A stretch of DNA of 16,462 bases, taken from assembly GCA_045580105.1 (NCBI GenBank), contig JAZNNH010000021.1, positions 1-16,462 on the forward strand. Reading direction: 5' to 3'. Numbering within the stretch: position 1 is the first letter of the stretch; every line of letters starts with the position of its first letter. Shown piece after piece: positions 1 to 7,769 of this stretch. A program made the position numbers and the translations under genes. The stretch comes from RGIG5579 sp045580105. GTDB lineage: Bacteria > Bacillota > Clostridia > Oscillospirales > SIG627. Under the pieces are notes generated by a model, which saw only the letters and a list, made by a program, of their open reading frames with translations, did not search any database and was not told the DNA's origin.

Positions 1-2648
1 AACCCCTTGGCACACAGAACGACATGGCTCCGATCCGACTTCCCTTTTTCAATTTAGACGGTGAATTCAATTTGCGATCCGAAGTAAAAAAACGTTCGGT
101 GGAACGGTGCCTGCGTTTTCAGCGCTTGTCTTGCGCGGACCGAGAAACCGTGCAGATCGAGGGACAAATCTTAAACGCATTGAGAGAAAAACGAATCTTT
201 TATCTTAGCGATGAAATTGTTTCTAACAAAAAAGATTTCTTTTGGCAATACGGTGTGTCGGGGGACATGCCGATCATCACTTGTTTTGTCGGTGCGGGAA
301 ATCAAGATTCCCTGGCTTTGCTGGAAAAGCTTCTCAGTGTTTGTAAGAAAATCCATTTTTCAGGAATTTCTTTGGATTTGGTTGTGCTTCACGAAAGAAG
401 CTATGAGTATTTCAATCCTCTTCGGGAAAAGCTTACTGATTTGGTATCGAAAATGCAGTGTGAATTTTTGATCGGAAAACACCCCGGCGTTCACTTCGTT
501 GCATTTTCAAAGGAAGGCGATCGAAGGGTGTTTGAATCTTCTTCCATTTTGTCTTTCTTTGCGATGGAAACGAATCAAAAACCAATCGAAAAACAATTGC
601 TTTTCCCGATTCAAATAAGCGATCAGACAAACTCTTCTGCCGAGCAAATCGGTAAGCTCGACGGCCACAGTTTTGTGCTGGAAAAGTCAAAATACAATCC
701 CGACGTTCCGCTGTCGCATATTATTTCGAACCGTGTTTGCGGATTTGTTTGCGATCAGAACGGGCTTGGATTTACTTGGCATCGAAATGCCGGTTTAAAC
801 AGAATCTCAAAATGGGACAGCATTCAGGATGAAAACTGCGGGGAAAAACTGTACTGGTGCGTGGGCGAGGCCTGCTACGACCTTTTTCAGATGGCAGAAA
901 GAGTCAAATATCAAAGACATTTTGCCGTTTTCGAGGGCAAAATCGGGGATACCCAATATCAAATCGTCGCAACGGTTTCGGAAATGATCGCGGGTAAAAT
1001 CATCTTTTTAAGTTTTTTGGGAGAGGGGGAAGTTCACGGCGATTTGATCTATTCGTTTGTTCCCGCTCTCGGTTCGGGGGCAAAGGGGAACGTTCAAGTG
1101 CTGCGGTCCAAACAGAGCGTTCGATTTTCTCCGACCGTTTCGGGAGAATATCCCGGTATGGCTTATTTGTTTTCCAAAAATAAGATCGGGTCTGTTGAAC
1201 GATGGGAAGATCGCCTGTGCATTTCAAGTCCGGCAAAGAGTGAAAATTTGCTGTGTTTGGGTGGTTATTCCTCCCAAAAACACTTTGATTTTATTGAAAG
1301 TAAACTGGCAAATCTGGAAATGGAGGAATTGCTGGAAAAAGAAAAACTGTTTTCAGATACGTTTTTCCCGAAACAGTTGGATTCCGAGACGTTTTGGATT
1401 CGCTATCAAACGGTGCATTCTCGTATGTTTGGCCGAACCGGACGGTATCAATCAAGCGGTGCCTACGGTTTTCGGGATCAGCTGCAAGATTCCTTGGCAT
1501 TTTTAAAATTTGCTCCCGAATATACCAAACTGCAAATTTTGCGCGCTGCATCCCACCAGTTTCAAGAGGGTGACGTTCAGCATTGGTGGCATACCATCTA
1601 TCAAGACGGCGCGTCGCATCCGGGGGTTCGTTCCCGTTGCAGTGACGACTATCTTTGGCTTTTATACGTGGCGGCGGAATATATTGAAGAAACCGGCGAT
1701 GCTTCTATTCTCGATATCCCTGCTCCGTTTTTGATTGCCGAGCCCTTAAAGCAAAATCAATCCGAACACTATCAGACGGCAACAATCGGAGAACGCAGAC
1801 CTCTTTTGGAACATTTGCAAAGAGCGGCGAATCTTTTTTTGGAACGGGGATTGGGGCCGAACGGTCTGCCCGATATCGGTTCGGGGGACTGGAATGACGG
1901 AATGAATCAACTTTCCGGTGAGAGCGTATGGCTTGGCTTCTTTGCCGGAATTTGCTTGCACCGAACCCGGAAATATTTTAAGAAAGAGATGCAAGAGAGG
2001 ATCGATCTTCATCTGAAAAAAATGTCGGAGGGATTGCACGCATCCTTCCGCGGAGCTTGGTTTCCGAGACTCTTTTGCTCGGATGAGGGTGTCATCGGAA
2101 GCGACGTTTCGATGGACTCGGAGTGCAGTATCGATTTGATTACCCAAGCGTTTTCCGCTTTCTATTATTTAGAAACGAAAATGGGGGATCCGGAACAGGT
2201 AAAATCTGCTCTCTTGAGTGCGTTCGACCTTCTTTATTCGCCGAAATTCAGAACGGTAAAGCTTTTTACCCCGCCCTTTGTCAAGCGGAACCCAAGTCCC
2301 GGATATATTCAGCGTTATTGTGCCGGTGTCAGAGAAAACGGCGGGCAATATACGCACGCCGCCATTTGGTTTGCCCTTGCCCTCCTTCGTTTCGGTAAGG
2401 CGTGTCAAGATCAGACCTTGATCGAAAAAGCACTTGCCGTTGCAAAATCGCTCTCACCGTTTGAAAACCTTAACACAGAGCTCTTTTTGCGCTATCAAAG
2501 AGAGCCGTACGTCCTTTGCGGTGATATTTATATGTCCGGTGGCTTATATGGGCACGGTGGTTGGAGCTGGTACACCGGTGCCGCCGGTTGGTATTTAAAA
2601 CTAATGGATGAAGTGAAAAAAGAAGAAACAAAAAAGATCGCTGAATAA
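1..2648 (+). CDS. GH94 glycoside phosphorylase / NdvB-like protein, C-terminal part (5' end outside window)
   Basis: The reading frame is open to the left edge, and the ATG at 24 has no ribosome site, so this is the 3' part of a longer gene. Family: GH94 (old name glycosyltransferase family 36), inverting phosphorylases of beta-glucosides. The early motif FWQYGVSGDMPII matches the segment before the catalytic domain of cyclic beta-1,2-glucan synthase NdvB and 1,2-beta-oligoglucan phosphorylases. Counting from the ATG at 24, later landmarks are YGFRDQLQD, EGDVQHWWH, RCSDDYLWL, SGDWNDGMN (residues 621-628, holding the conserved catalytic Asp, probably D625), YTHAAIWFALA and the C-terminal GGWSWYTGAAGW. 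All are typical of an active (alpha/alpha)6 barrel. No signal peptide or membrane segment is seen in this part. Substrate is uncertain: a beta-1,2-glucan enzyme is the best inference, but full NdvB would also need a GT84 domain that is not visible. The stop codon sits in a terminator loop. Confidence 0.88.
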   Translation, partial: PLGTQNDMAPIRLPFFNLDGEFNLRSEVKKRSVERCLRFQRLSCADRETVQIEGQILNALREKRIFYLSDEIVSNKKDFFWQYGVSGDMPIITCFVGAGNQDSLALLEKLLSVCKKIHFSGISLDLVVLHERSYEYFNPLREKLTDLVSKMQCEFLIGKHPGVHFVAFSKEGDRRVFESSSILSFFAMETNQKPIEKQLLFPIQISDQTNSSAEQIGKLDGHSFVLEKSKYNPDVPLSHIISNRVCGFVCDQNGLGFTWHRNAGLNRISKWDSIQDENCGEKLYWCVGEACYDLFQMAERVKYQRHFAVFEGKIGDTQYQIVATVSEMIAGKIIFLSFLGEGEVHGDLIYSFVPALGSGAKGNVQVLRSKQSVRFSPTVSGEYPGMAYLFSKNKIGSVERWEDRLCISSPAKSENLLCLGGYSSQKHFDFIESKLANLEMEELLEKEKLFSDTFFPKQLDSETFWIRYQTVHSRMFGRTGRYQSSGAYGFRDQLQDSLAFLKFAPEYTKLQILRAASHQFQEGDVQHWWHTIYQDGASHPGVRSRCSDDYLWLLYVAAEYIEETGDASILDIPAPFLIAEPLKQNQSEHYQTATIGERRPLLEHLQRAANLFLERGLGPNGLPDIGSGDWNDGMNQLSGESVWLGFFAGICLHRTRKYFKKEMQERIDLHLKKMSEGLHASFRGAWFPRLFCSDEGVIGSDVSMDSECSIDLITQAFSAFYYLETKMGDPEQVKSALLSAFDLLYSPKFRTVKLFTPPFVKRNPSPGYIQRYCAGVRENGGQYTHAAIWFALALLRFGKACQDQTLIEKALAVAKSLSPFENLNTELFLRYQREPYVLCGDIYMSGGLYGHGGWSWYTGAAGWYLKLMDEVKKEETKKIAE

Positions 2649-2664
2649 TCAGCGATCTTTTTTT
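2636..2664. terminator. Bidirectional intrinsic terminator between convergent genes
   Basis: A perfect 9-bp stem (GATCGCTGA at 2636-2644, TCAGCGATC at 2649-2657) with a 4-base loop is flanked by six A on the left and seven T on the right, so it can terminate transcription on either strand. The loop ATAA contains the stop codon of the plus-strand GH94 gene. The stop codon of the minus-strand M42-like gene (2663-2665) lies at the edge of the T-tract. Confidence 0.9.
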
Positions 2665-3547
2665 AAAGCCAAGTTTGTAAGAGCACAAAAAGCGTTTCCA
2701 AAACCTTAAGATTGATTGTTTGCTTTCCGTTTTTGGATCGGGAATGGGGAAGTGAGAGCGAAAGAAAGGGAATCGGTTCAAAAGAGAAGACCTGCTGTGC
2801 TTTTGATATGGCGGATGTGGATACGATCTGCGATATGGCAAGCTTTTTTTCGTTTGCAAGAGAAAGAAATTCTGAAGTAAGGGGGGTGGAAGAAAAGCTT
2901 TTTGCGTCTTTGATCAGAACGCAGGGCGCTTTTTCTTTCGATTTCATGGAAGACAAGAAAACGGTCAAATCCGGCTGAATGCGCCGAATGATATTCTTTT
3001 CTTTTGCGGCATCGGTGGCGCCGCCTTGTGTAAAGAGAAAGACGACGTTGTTTTGGGTTTGACAAGCGCAAAGCTCTAAAAGGAGTGCGATGAGGGCGTA
3101 GTTTGCGGCAAAATAGCCGGAAATGGTATTGCTTTTGCCCTTTAAATCGGGGAAAAGGCGGAAGGTGTCTGCCAATTGAATGCCATCTGATTGAATCGTA
3201 AGCTCCGATTCGCCAACTTGAATCGGTTTGGCTTTGTGTTGGTGGTTGCTTTCATCGAGCAAAGTCACGCCGTTTTCGAGCGAAAAGGGGAAGGTGGCGG
3301 TGGGGACGAGGACCGACTTGTCCCCGGAAACAGAAAGCGCAAGATAGCCGGGAAGGTCCATCGGAACACAAATTAAAACCGTCCTTTTTGGATTCGTTCC
3401 TTGTTTTAAGGTGTAGATGCAATCCGTTTCGTCCACGATCGGTTTTAGACCACATTTTTCCAGCTCCGTTTGCAGGAAAGAGCGCATTTGACCCTCGCTC
3501 CCGGAAACGTTGTGATGAGAGGAAATTACTAGGAATCGTTCAAGCAT
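2663..3547 (-). CDS. Degenerate M42-family peptidase homologue (predicted pseudoenzyme)
   Basis: This 294-residue protein aligns by eye with the two M42 aminopeptidases upstream of it but is shorter than the usual 340-360. The start NVSGSEGQMRSFL corresponds to the M42 opening (AFAPSGLEGDVRDLI in the neighbour). Where the family has HMDEVG, this has P62-M63-D64-LPG. The LDNRAG metal-ligand site corresponds to roughly residues 143-152 (GYFAANYAL) with no Asp. The catalytic EE of QEETG is G175-G176 in TQGGATDA, and the ALDT aspartate is replaced around VFLSS (196-200). H268 may or may not match the last histidine ligand. It should therefore not bind the two metals. The reading frame is intact, the SD AAAGGAGA is good, and the ATG overlaps the previous stop by 8 bases. 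Maintained coding with a lost active site suggests a structural or regulatory subunit of a TET-type oligomer, which is inference. Confidence 0.8.
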   Translation of the reverse strand: MLERFLVISSHHNVSGSEGQMRSFLQTELEKCGLKPIVDETDCIYTLKQGTNPKRTVLICVPMDLPGYLALSVSGDKSVLVPTATFPFSLENGVTLLDESNHQHKAKPIQVGESELTIQSDGIQLADTFRLFPDLKGKSNTISGYFAANYALIALLLELCACQTQNNVVFLFTQGGATDAAKEKNIIRRIQPDLTVFLSSMKSKEKAPCVLIKDAKSFSSTPLTSEFLSLANEKKLAISQIVSTSAISKAQQVFSFEPIPFLSLSLPHSRSKNGKQTINLKVLETLFVLLQTWL

Positions 3548-4568
3548 GAAAATCTCCTTTCAAGAAGGAAAGAATCTCTACCACGGCGGACTTGGTTGCA
3601 ATCAGATCGTCGGTTTTCATCAGTCCCATCGGCCCGTGAATATAGCGACAAGGGACGGAAACGGAAATGGCACGACTGCCGACACCAACCTTTTCAATTG
3701 CGGATGCTTCATTCCCGCCGGTGCGCTTTGTTTTGGTTTGGCAGGAGATCCCTTTTTCGTTCAAAAGCCGGAAAATCGATCGAATCAGATCCCGGTTATA
3801 AATGGTGGCTTGATCCGCGTAAGAAATGACGGGTCCGCCGCCGAGGTGCGAAATTTGATTTTTGGGCAAAACCCCGGGCAAATCGTTTGCGGTGGTGGTA
3901 TCCAAAGCAATGCCGTAGGGGAAGGCGTGGGTTTGCAAGAACGTTGCGGCACCGCGAAGTCCGGTTTCTTCCTGAACGGTGAAAACAAAGGTTGCATCGG
4001 CAATTTCCGGCATCGCAATCAATTCGGCGAGAAGAAAACAACCCGCGCGGTTATCCAGTGCCTTTCCGAAAACGATGTCTTCTTGTTCGCTGTGGGAAAA
4101 AGCGGTGTCGAAAAGGGCATAATCTCCGATACAAACGAGAGATTGGGCTTCTTTTTTGCTGTCAGCACCAATCTGAATGTAAAGGTTTTTGTATTCGAAC
4201 GCTTTTTTTTCTTTCTTCGTTAAATGCACGGGAGTGCAGCCGATGACACCCTGAATTTTTTCCTTTCCGATTACAACCTGCTTGGCGGCAAGGTGTTTGG
4301 GATCGATCCCACCGACCGGCAAGAAGGAAAGGGTGCCGTCGTCACGAATATCGGTGATCATAAATCCGACCTCATCCATGTGCGCCATCACTACGATTCT
4401 GCTGCCATCTCCTTTGGTGGCAATCAAATTTCCGATCCCGTCTATTTTCAAAGTGTCGACGTGTGGCTTGATGCGGTCGATGATCAAATCTCTTACGTCC
4501 CCCTCCAGACCGGACGGAGCAAAGGCGTTCGATAAATCAGAAAGAAAAGAAAGATCAAGTTTAGCCAA
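3540..4568 (-). CDS. M42 family metallo-aminopeptidase (second copy, TTG start)
   Basis: A 342-residue cytosolic aminopeptidase of the M42 (TET/glutamyl aminopeptidase, FrvX/YsdC) family, which trims peptides as large hollow oligomers. All expected active-site residues are visible: H63 and D65 (AHMDEVG), bridging D172 (ALDNRAG), general base E200 and ligand E201 (QEETG), D223 (ALDTTTAND) and H311 (YIHGP). The PDZ-like oligomerisation domain falls at about 75-165. The start codon is TTG at 4568-4566, on the minus strand. GAGGTGA lies six bases upstream, inside the last codons of the preceding gene, and the overlap with that gene's stop is 8 bases. This strongly argues for translational coupling and for the TTG. 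Its own end carries the ribosome site of the degenerate third homologue. Substrate preference cannot be read from the sequence. Confidence 0.93.
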   Translation of the reverse strand: MAKLDLSFLSDLSNAFAPSGLEGDVRDLIIDRIKPHVDTLKIDGIGNLIATKGDGSRIVVMAHMDEVGFMITDIRDDGTLSFLPVGGIDPKHLAAKQVVIGKEKIQGVIGCTPVHLTKKEKKAFEYKNLYIQIGADSKKEAQSLVCIGDYALFDTAFSHSEQEDIVFGKALDNRAGCFLLAELIAMPEIADATFVFTVQEETGLRGAATFLQTHAFPYGIALDTTTANDLPGVLPKNQISHLGGGPVISYADQATIYNRDLIRSIFRLLNEKGISCQTKTKRTGGNEASAIEKVGVGSRAISVSVPCRYIHGPMGLMKTDDLIATKSAVVEILSFLKGDFHA

Positions 4569-5589
4569 GAAGCGTCACCTCTCTTTCGGGGATGGTATTG
4601 CTCTGGGACAAGGCGTGCAGAAGCGTTGCGGTGCGCGCAACGTCTTCTTCCGATACGATTTCACTTGGGGTATGCATATTGAAAACAGGGATTGAGATGA
4701 CAGCGCTTGGAATGCCGGACCCCTCGGTTTGAATGGCACTTGCGCTGGTGCCGGTTCCACCGGGCTCAGCGATGACTTGCAGAGAAAGACCGTGCTCTTT
4801 CGCCGTATTCTGAACCCATCGGGTAGCATCAGCAGAAAGGGTGTCGGTAACGGAAACCGAAGGGCCTTCGTTTGCCAAAATGCAGCGCGAGCGGTCCAAT
4901 CCGGGCGCGAAAGCAAATCCGGCGTCGACCACAAGGGCAACGTCGGGACAAAATTTTCTGCAGAAAGAGCGAACGCCGCAAGAGGTCGTTTCCTCTCCTA
5001 CCGATAACAGAAAAATAATATTGTTTTTTGAATTTTTTATCATATCGGAAGCCAAAATCAGAGAAGCAATAGAGACCTTATTGTCAAGGGATCTTGCTAA
5101 AATTTTTCCGTTTGCGATCTGCTTGGGTTCCGTGGAAAAGAAAATCGGGTCGCCGACGGAAATTTGTTTTTTTAACCTGCGCGTGTCGGCAATGCCGGTG
5201 TCCAAATAAAGATCATCGAAGCTCAATTTTTCTTTCTTTTCGCCTTGACCGGCCAAGTGAGGCGGGGTCGATACGGCAACGGCGCGAATTCTCTGCTGTC
5301 CTGCTACCGTAAATTGCGTGCCCGGAAGATTGTTTGGATCGATTCCGCCGCAAGGCGAAACGGATAAAAAGCCGTTCTCTAAAATGCCTGAAACACACAG
5401 ACCGATCTCGTCACGGTGTGCTTCGATTAAAATGGTTTTGGGATTTTTTGCACCGGCTTTTTTTATCCACCATACGTTTCCCAAATCATCCGTTTGAAGA
5501 TTTTCAATGCAAGCGGAAAACGCCGATTCTTTTCCGGAAACGGCGGGGTGGCGTGACAAAGCGCAAATAATATCAAATACCGAGTTCAT
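4561..5589 (-). CDS. M42 family metallo-aminopeptidase (first copy)
   Basis: A 342-residue M42 peptidase, clearly diverged from the copy that follows it. Visible ligands and catalytic residues are H58 and D60 (EAHRDEIG), D169 (SLDNKVS), E199 and E200 (VGEETTSCG), D222 (VVDAGFA) and H306 (NMHTPSE), so it should be active as a di-metal aminopeptidase. The segment 65-160 corresponds to the family's inserted oligomerisation domain. The ATG at 5589 follows the murD stop codon with no gap, and its ribosome site (AAGGAG) is formed by murD's last Lys-Glu codons, so translation is coupled to murD. Linkage to a peptidoglycan-precursor gene invites the idea of a role in recycling muropeptide-derived peptides, but general peptide degradation is equally compatible. 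Confidence 0.92.
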   Translation of the reverse strand: MNSVFDIICALSRHPAVSGKESAFSACIENLQTDDLGNVWWIKKAGAKNPKTILIEAHRDEIGLCVSGILENGFLSVSPCGGIDPNNLPGTQFTVAGQQRIRAVAVSTPPHLAGQGEKKEKLSFDDLYLDTGIADTRRLKKQISVGDPIFFSTEPKQIANGKILARSLDNKVSIASLILASDMIKNSKNNIIFLLSVGEETTSCGVRSFCRKFCPDVALVVDAGFAFAPGLDRSRCILANEGPSVSVTDTLSADATRWVQNTAKEHGLSLQVIAEPGGTGTSASAIQTEGSGIPSAVISIPVFNMHTPSEIVSEEDVARTATLLHALSQSNTIPEREVTLLG

Positions 5590-6999
5590 TTATAACTCCT
5601 TGACCAGTTCTTTAAAGTATCTTCCTCTTTGCTCGAAATTGACAAATAAATCAAAGCTGGCACTGGCGGGGGAAAGAATGACAACGTCATTGGGGCGGGA
5701 GAGGGTTCTTGCCAGCGGAACGGTTTCGGCAAACTCTGCGCAAGTGTAAACCTGAATCGAATTTTCGTTGTAGTAGGAGGATTTCAGAACCGCGTCGCGA
5801 ATCTTTTGTGCCGTTGCGCCGCAGAGAATTAAAATCTTCACTCGCTGACAGATGATGTCGCCAAGTTCAGAGTAGTCGAGATTCTTATCGTAACCGCCTG
5901 CAATCATAATCACGCGTTCGGAAAAGGATAGCAGAGCGGCCTTTGATCTGGCAGGGGAGGAGTCAATGGAACTGTTGTAGTATTTTACTCCATCCAGTGT
6001 TCGAACCAATTCGATGCGATGCTCGACCCCGCCGAATTCTTGTGCGATGGCAAGAACGTCGTCCTGTTTCACAAGGTCATGTGTGGCAGCAATGGCAGCC
6101 ATGTAATTGTCGATATTATGAGTTCCCGGCAAAAGGATGTTTTCTGCGGAAAAATATGCTGTCTCTACCCCGTCTTTGCGAAGGAAAATAACGCCGTCTT
6201 TCAAATATACAGCATCGATTTTATTGTTTTCCAAAAGCGCTAACGTAGGATTGAGGGAAAAATAGATCCGCGACCCGACCGGCTCGCATTGATTGGTGTG
6301 GTCGTTGTTAAAGTTGAGCACCGTTTTTCCAAGCTTTGTTTGATGACGAAAAATATTCTTCTTTGCATCGAGATACTCGTTCATATCGACGTGCCAATCC
6401 AAGTGGTTTTCGGAAAGATTGGTGATCACGGAAACGTCGGGGCTAAAACTGCATTCTGTCAGCTGAAAACTTGACAACTCCAAAACACAAATGCCGGGAT
6501 TTTGATCGATGGTATCAAGCTGGGGCAAAATCGGTTTTCCGATGTTGCCACCGAGGTAGACCGTGTGACCGGCTTTTTCCAGGATCTTATAAATTAAAGT
6601 CGTTGTTGTTGTTTTTCCGTCGCTTCCCGTAACCGCAACGATTTTACAGGGGCAAAACTGCAAGAAGAGTTCCGTTTCGCAGGTAATTCTTTTGCCTTTC
6701 TTTTTGGCGTCTGAAAACGGCGGGATGTCAGGACGTATGCCGGGAGATCGAATGATCACATCTTCCGTCAGTTCATCCAGATACGCCTGATCGAGCGTGA
6801 TGCGCGCTCCATCCTTTTTTGCCTGAATCACTTCAGGAGAATCCTTCGTCTTTTTCAGATCACGAACAGAAACGGATTTTGCTCCGGATTTTAACAAAAA
6901 AGATACCAGTGGCAAATTGGAAACGCCGATTCCGATCAGGGCGAAATTTTTTTCTTTGACATATTGACAGAAGGCGGCATACCCCTTGTTTTGATTCAT
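5590..6999 (-). CDS. murD: UDP-N-acetylmuramoylalanine--D-glutamate ligase MurD
   Basis: Cytosolic ATP-dependent Mur ligase that adds D-Glu to UDP-MurNAc-L-Ala in peptidoglycan precursor synthesis. The ATG at 6999 gives 469 residues, close to the family's ~450. It is chosen over longer in-frame starts because AAGGAG lies six to seven bases upstream and a promoter (7031-7059) sits just before it. The N-terminal Rossmann-like domain (1-115) binds the UDP-substrate (IGIGVSNLPLVSFLL). The P-loop GSDGKTTT is at 125-132, followed by ELSSFQL (174-180). The lysine expected to be carbamylated is near 213 in EYLDAKKNIF. The linker HNIDNYMAAIAA opens the C-terminal domain, with YYNSSIDSSPAR and GGYDKNLDY in the form common in Clostridia. 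It is the first gene of an operon with three M42-type genes. Confidence 0.96.
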   Translation of the reverse strand: MNQNKGYAAFCQYVKEKNFALIGIGVSNLPLVSFLLKSGAKSVSVRDLKKTKDSPEVIQAKKDGARITLDQAYLDELTEDVIIRSPGIRPDIPPFSDAKKKGKRITCETELFLQFCPCKIVAVTGSDGKTTTTTLIYKILEKAGHTVYLGGNIGKPILPQLDTIDQNPGICVLELSSFQLTECSFSPDVSVITNLSENHLDWHVDMNEYLDAKKNIFRHQTKLGKTVLNFNNDHTNQCEPVGSRIYFSLNPTLALLENNKIDAVYLKDGVIFLRKDGVETAYFSAENILLPGTHNIDNYMAAIAATHDLVKQDDVLAIAQEFGGVEHRIELVRTLDGVKYYNSSIDSSPARSKAALLSFSERVIMIAGGYDKNLDYSELGDIICQRVKILILCGATAQKIRDAVLKSSYYNENSIQVYTCAEFAETVPLARTLSRPNDVVILSPASASFDLFVNFEQRGRYFKELVKEL

Positions 7000-7030
7000 T
7001 TTAGACTCCTTGAGATAAGATATATATTTT

Positions 7031-7059
7031 ATTATATCTAAAATCATGAAATTGTTCAA
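7031..7059 (-). promoter_or_regulatory. Sigma-A promoter for the murD operon
   Basis: On the minus strand TTGAAC (7059-7054) and a perfect TATAAT (7036-7031) are separated by 17 bases and point at murD, whose ATG is 32 bases further on. The -10 matches consensus fully and the -35 partly. Confidence 0.75.
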
Positions 7060-7064
7060 TATGT

Positions 7065-7093
7065 TTGACAAAATAATAATTTTAGGGTATACT
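7065..7093 (+). promoter_or_regulatory. Consensus sigma-A promoter for RNase P RNA
   Basis: A perfect TTGACA at 7065-7070 and TATACT at 7088-7093 have an ideal 17-base spacer. The expected start point is about 7100, a few bases before the first helix of rnpB. It is back-to-back with the murD promoter; the two -35 boxes are only five bases apart. Confidence 0.88.
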
Positions 7094-7104
7094 ATGATAG
7101 ACGT

Positions 7105-7463
7105 ATGACTAGGTGGGGCGATCGCGCTTGAAACTCGAAAGGGTCCAAGTGAGGAAAGTCCGGGCTTCGATGGCAAGGATAACGGATAACGTCCGCCGAA
7201 GGTGACTTTAGGGAAAGTGCAACAGAAAGATACCGCCGGGCAACCGGTAAGGATGAAAAGGCGAGGTAAGAGCTCACCGGCTCCTGTGGTAACATAGGAG
7301 TTCTGTAAACCCTATCCGAAGCAACACCGCATAAAAAACAGGCATTTGCCAATACCGGCCAGGTAGTTTTATAGGTGGCTTGAGGCAGAAAGTGATTTCT
7401 GTCCCAGATAGATGATCGCCGGTGCTCACGCATCACAGAACCCGGCTTACAAACCTAGTCTTA
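7105..7463 (+). ncRNA. rnpB: RNase P RNA, bacterial class A
   Basis: Catalytic RNA of ribonuclease P, which removes 5' leaders from pre-tRNAs. Universal landmarks occur in order: GAGGAAAGTCCGGGCT at 7151-7166, AACAGAAAGATACCGCC near 7221-7237, GAGGTAAGAGCTCACCGG near 7263-7280, the AAACCCTATCCGAAGCAACACCG core near 7308-7330, AGATAGATGATCGCC near 7406-7420 and ACAGAACCCGGCTTAC at 7435-7450. The terminal helix P1 is closed by GACTAGGT (7107-7114) with ACCTAGTC (7453-7460). Ends are estimated from P1. No strong terminator hairpin follows beyond P1 plus the short T-run at 7468-7473, so some read-through into ireB is possible. Confidence 0.97.
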
Positions 7464-7497
7464 CTCATTTTTTCGGACGTTTATCAAGGAGGATACC

Positions 7498-7755
7498 ATG
7501 ATCGGCTTCGACAAAGAAAAAACAATTACGTACAAAGTAGCAAAGGAAGAAGAGAATTTTGTTCGCAAAACGCTTTCCTCCGTCTACGAAGCGCTGATTG
7601 AAAAAGGGTACAATCCGCTCAATCAGTTGGTTGGTTATATTTTGACCGAAGATCCCACTTATATCACCAATTATAACAACGCCCGCACTTTGATTGCAAA
7701 GATCGAGCGCGATGAACTGTTGCGCCATCTTTTGAAGAGTTATTTGAACATTTAG
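7498..7755 (+). CDS. ireB: IreB family regulatory phosphoprotein (UPF0297)
   Basis: A small cytosolic protein of 85 residues, the usual family length. The core SSVYEALIEKGYNPLNQLVGYILTEDP and the following ARTLIAKIERDELLRHLLKSYL are diagnostic. In Enterococcus faecalis IreB is phosphorylated by the PASTA-domain Ser/Thr kinase IreK on N-terminal threonines and modulates cell-envelope and cephalosporin responses. Here the comparable threonines are T9 and T11, so conserved regulation is plausible but inferred. The start is set by AAGGAGG at 7486-7492, five bases before the ATG. It opens the plus-strand housekeeping run directly after rnpB; no separate promoter is obvious in the 35 bases between them. 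The usual companion ruvX is absent from this position. Confidence 0.95.
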   Translation: MIGFDKEKTITYKVAKEEENFVRKTLSSVYEALIEKGYNPLNQLVGYILTEDPTYITNYNNARTLIAKIERDELLRHLLKSYLNI

Positions 7756-7769
7756 AGAGGTTTTTACAT

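Noticed and set aside
3546..4223. Plus-strand open frame of 225 codons
   Set aside because: Antisense shadow of the intact M42 gene on the minus strand; its start merely overlaps the minus-strand ribosome site.
7000..7176. N-terminal extension of MurD by 59 residues
   Set aside because: It would read back through the murD promoter, the rnpB promoter and the start of RNase P RNA; the ATG at 6999 has a proper ribosome site.
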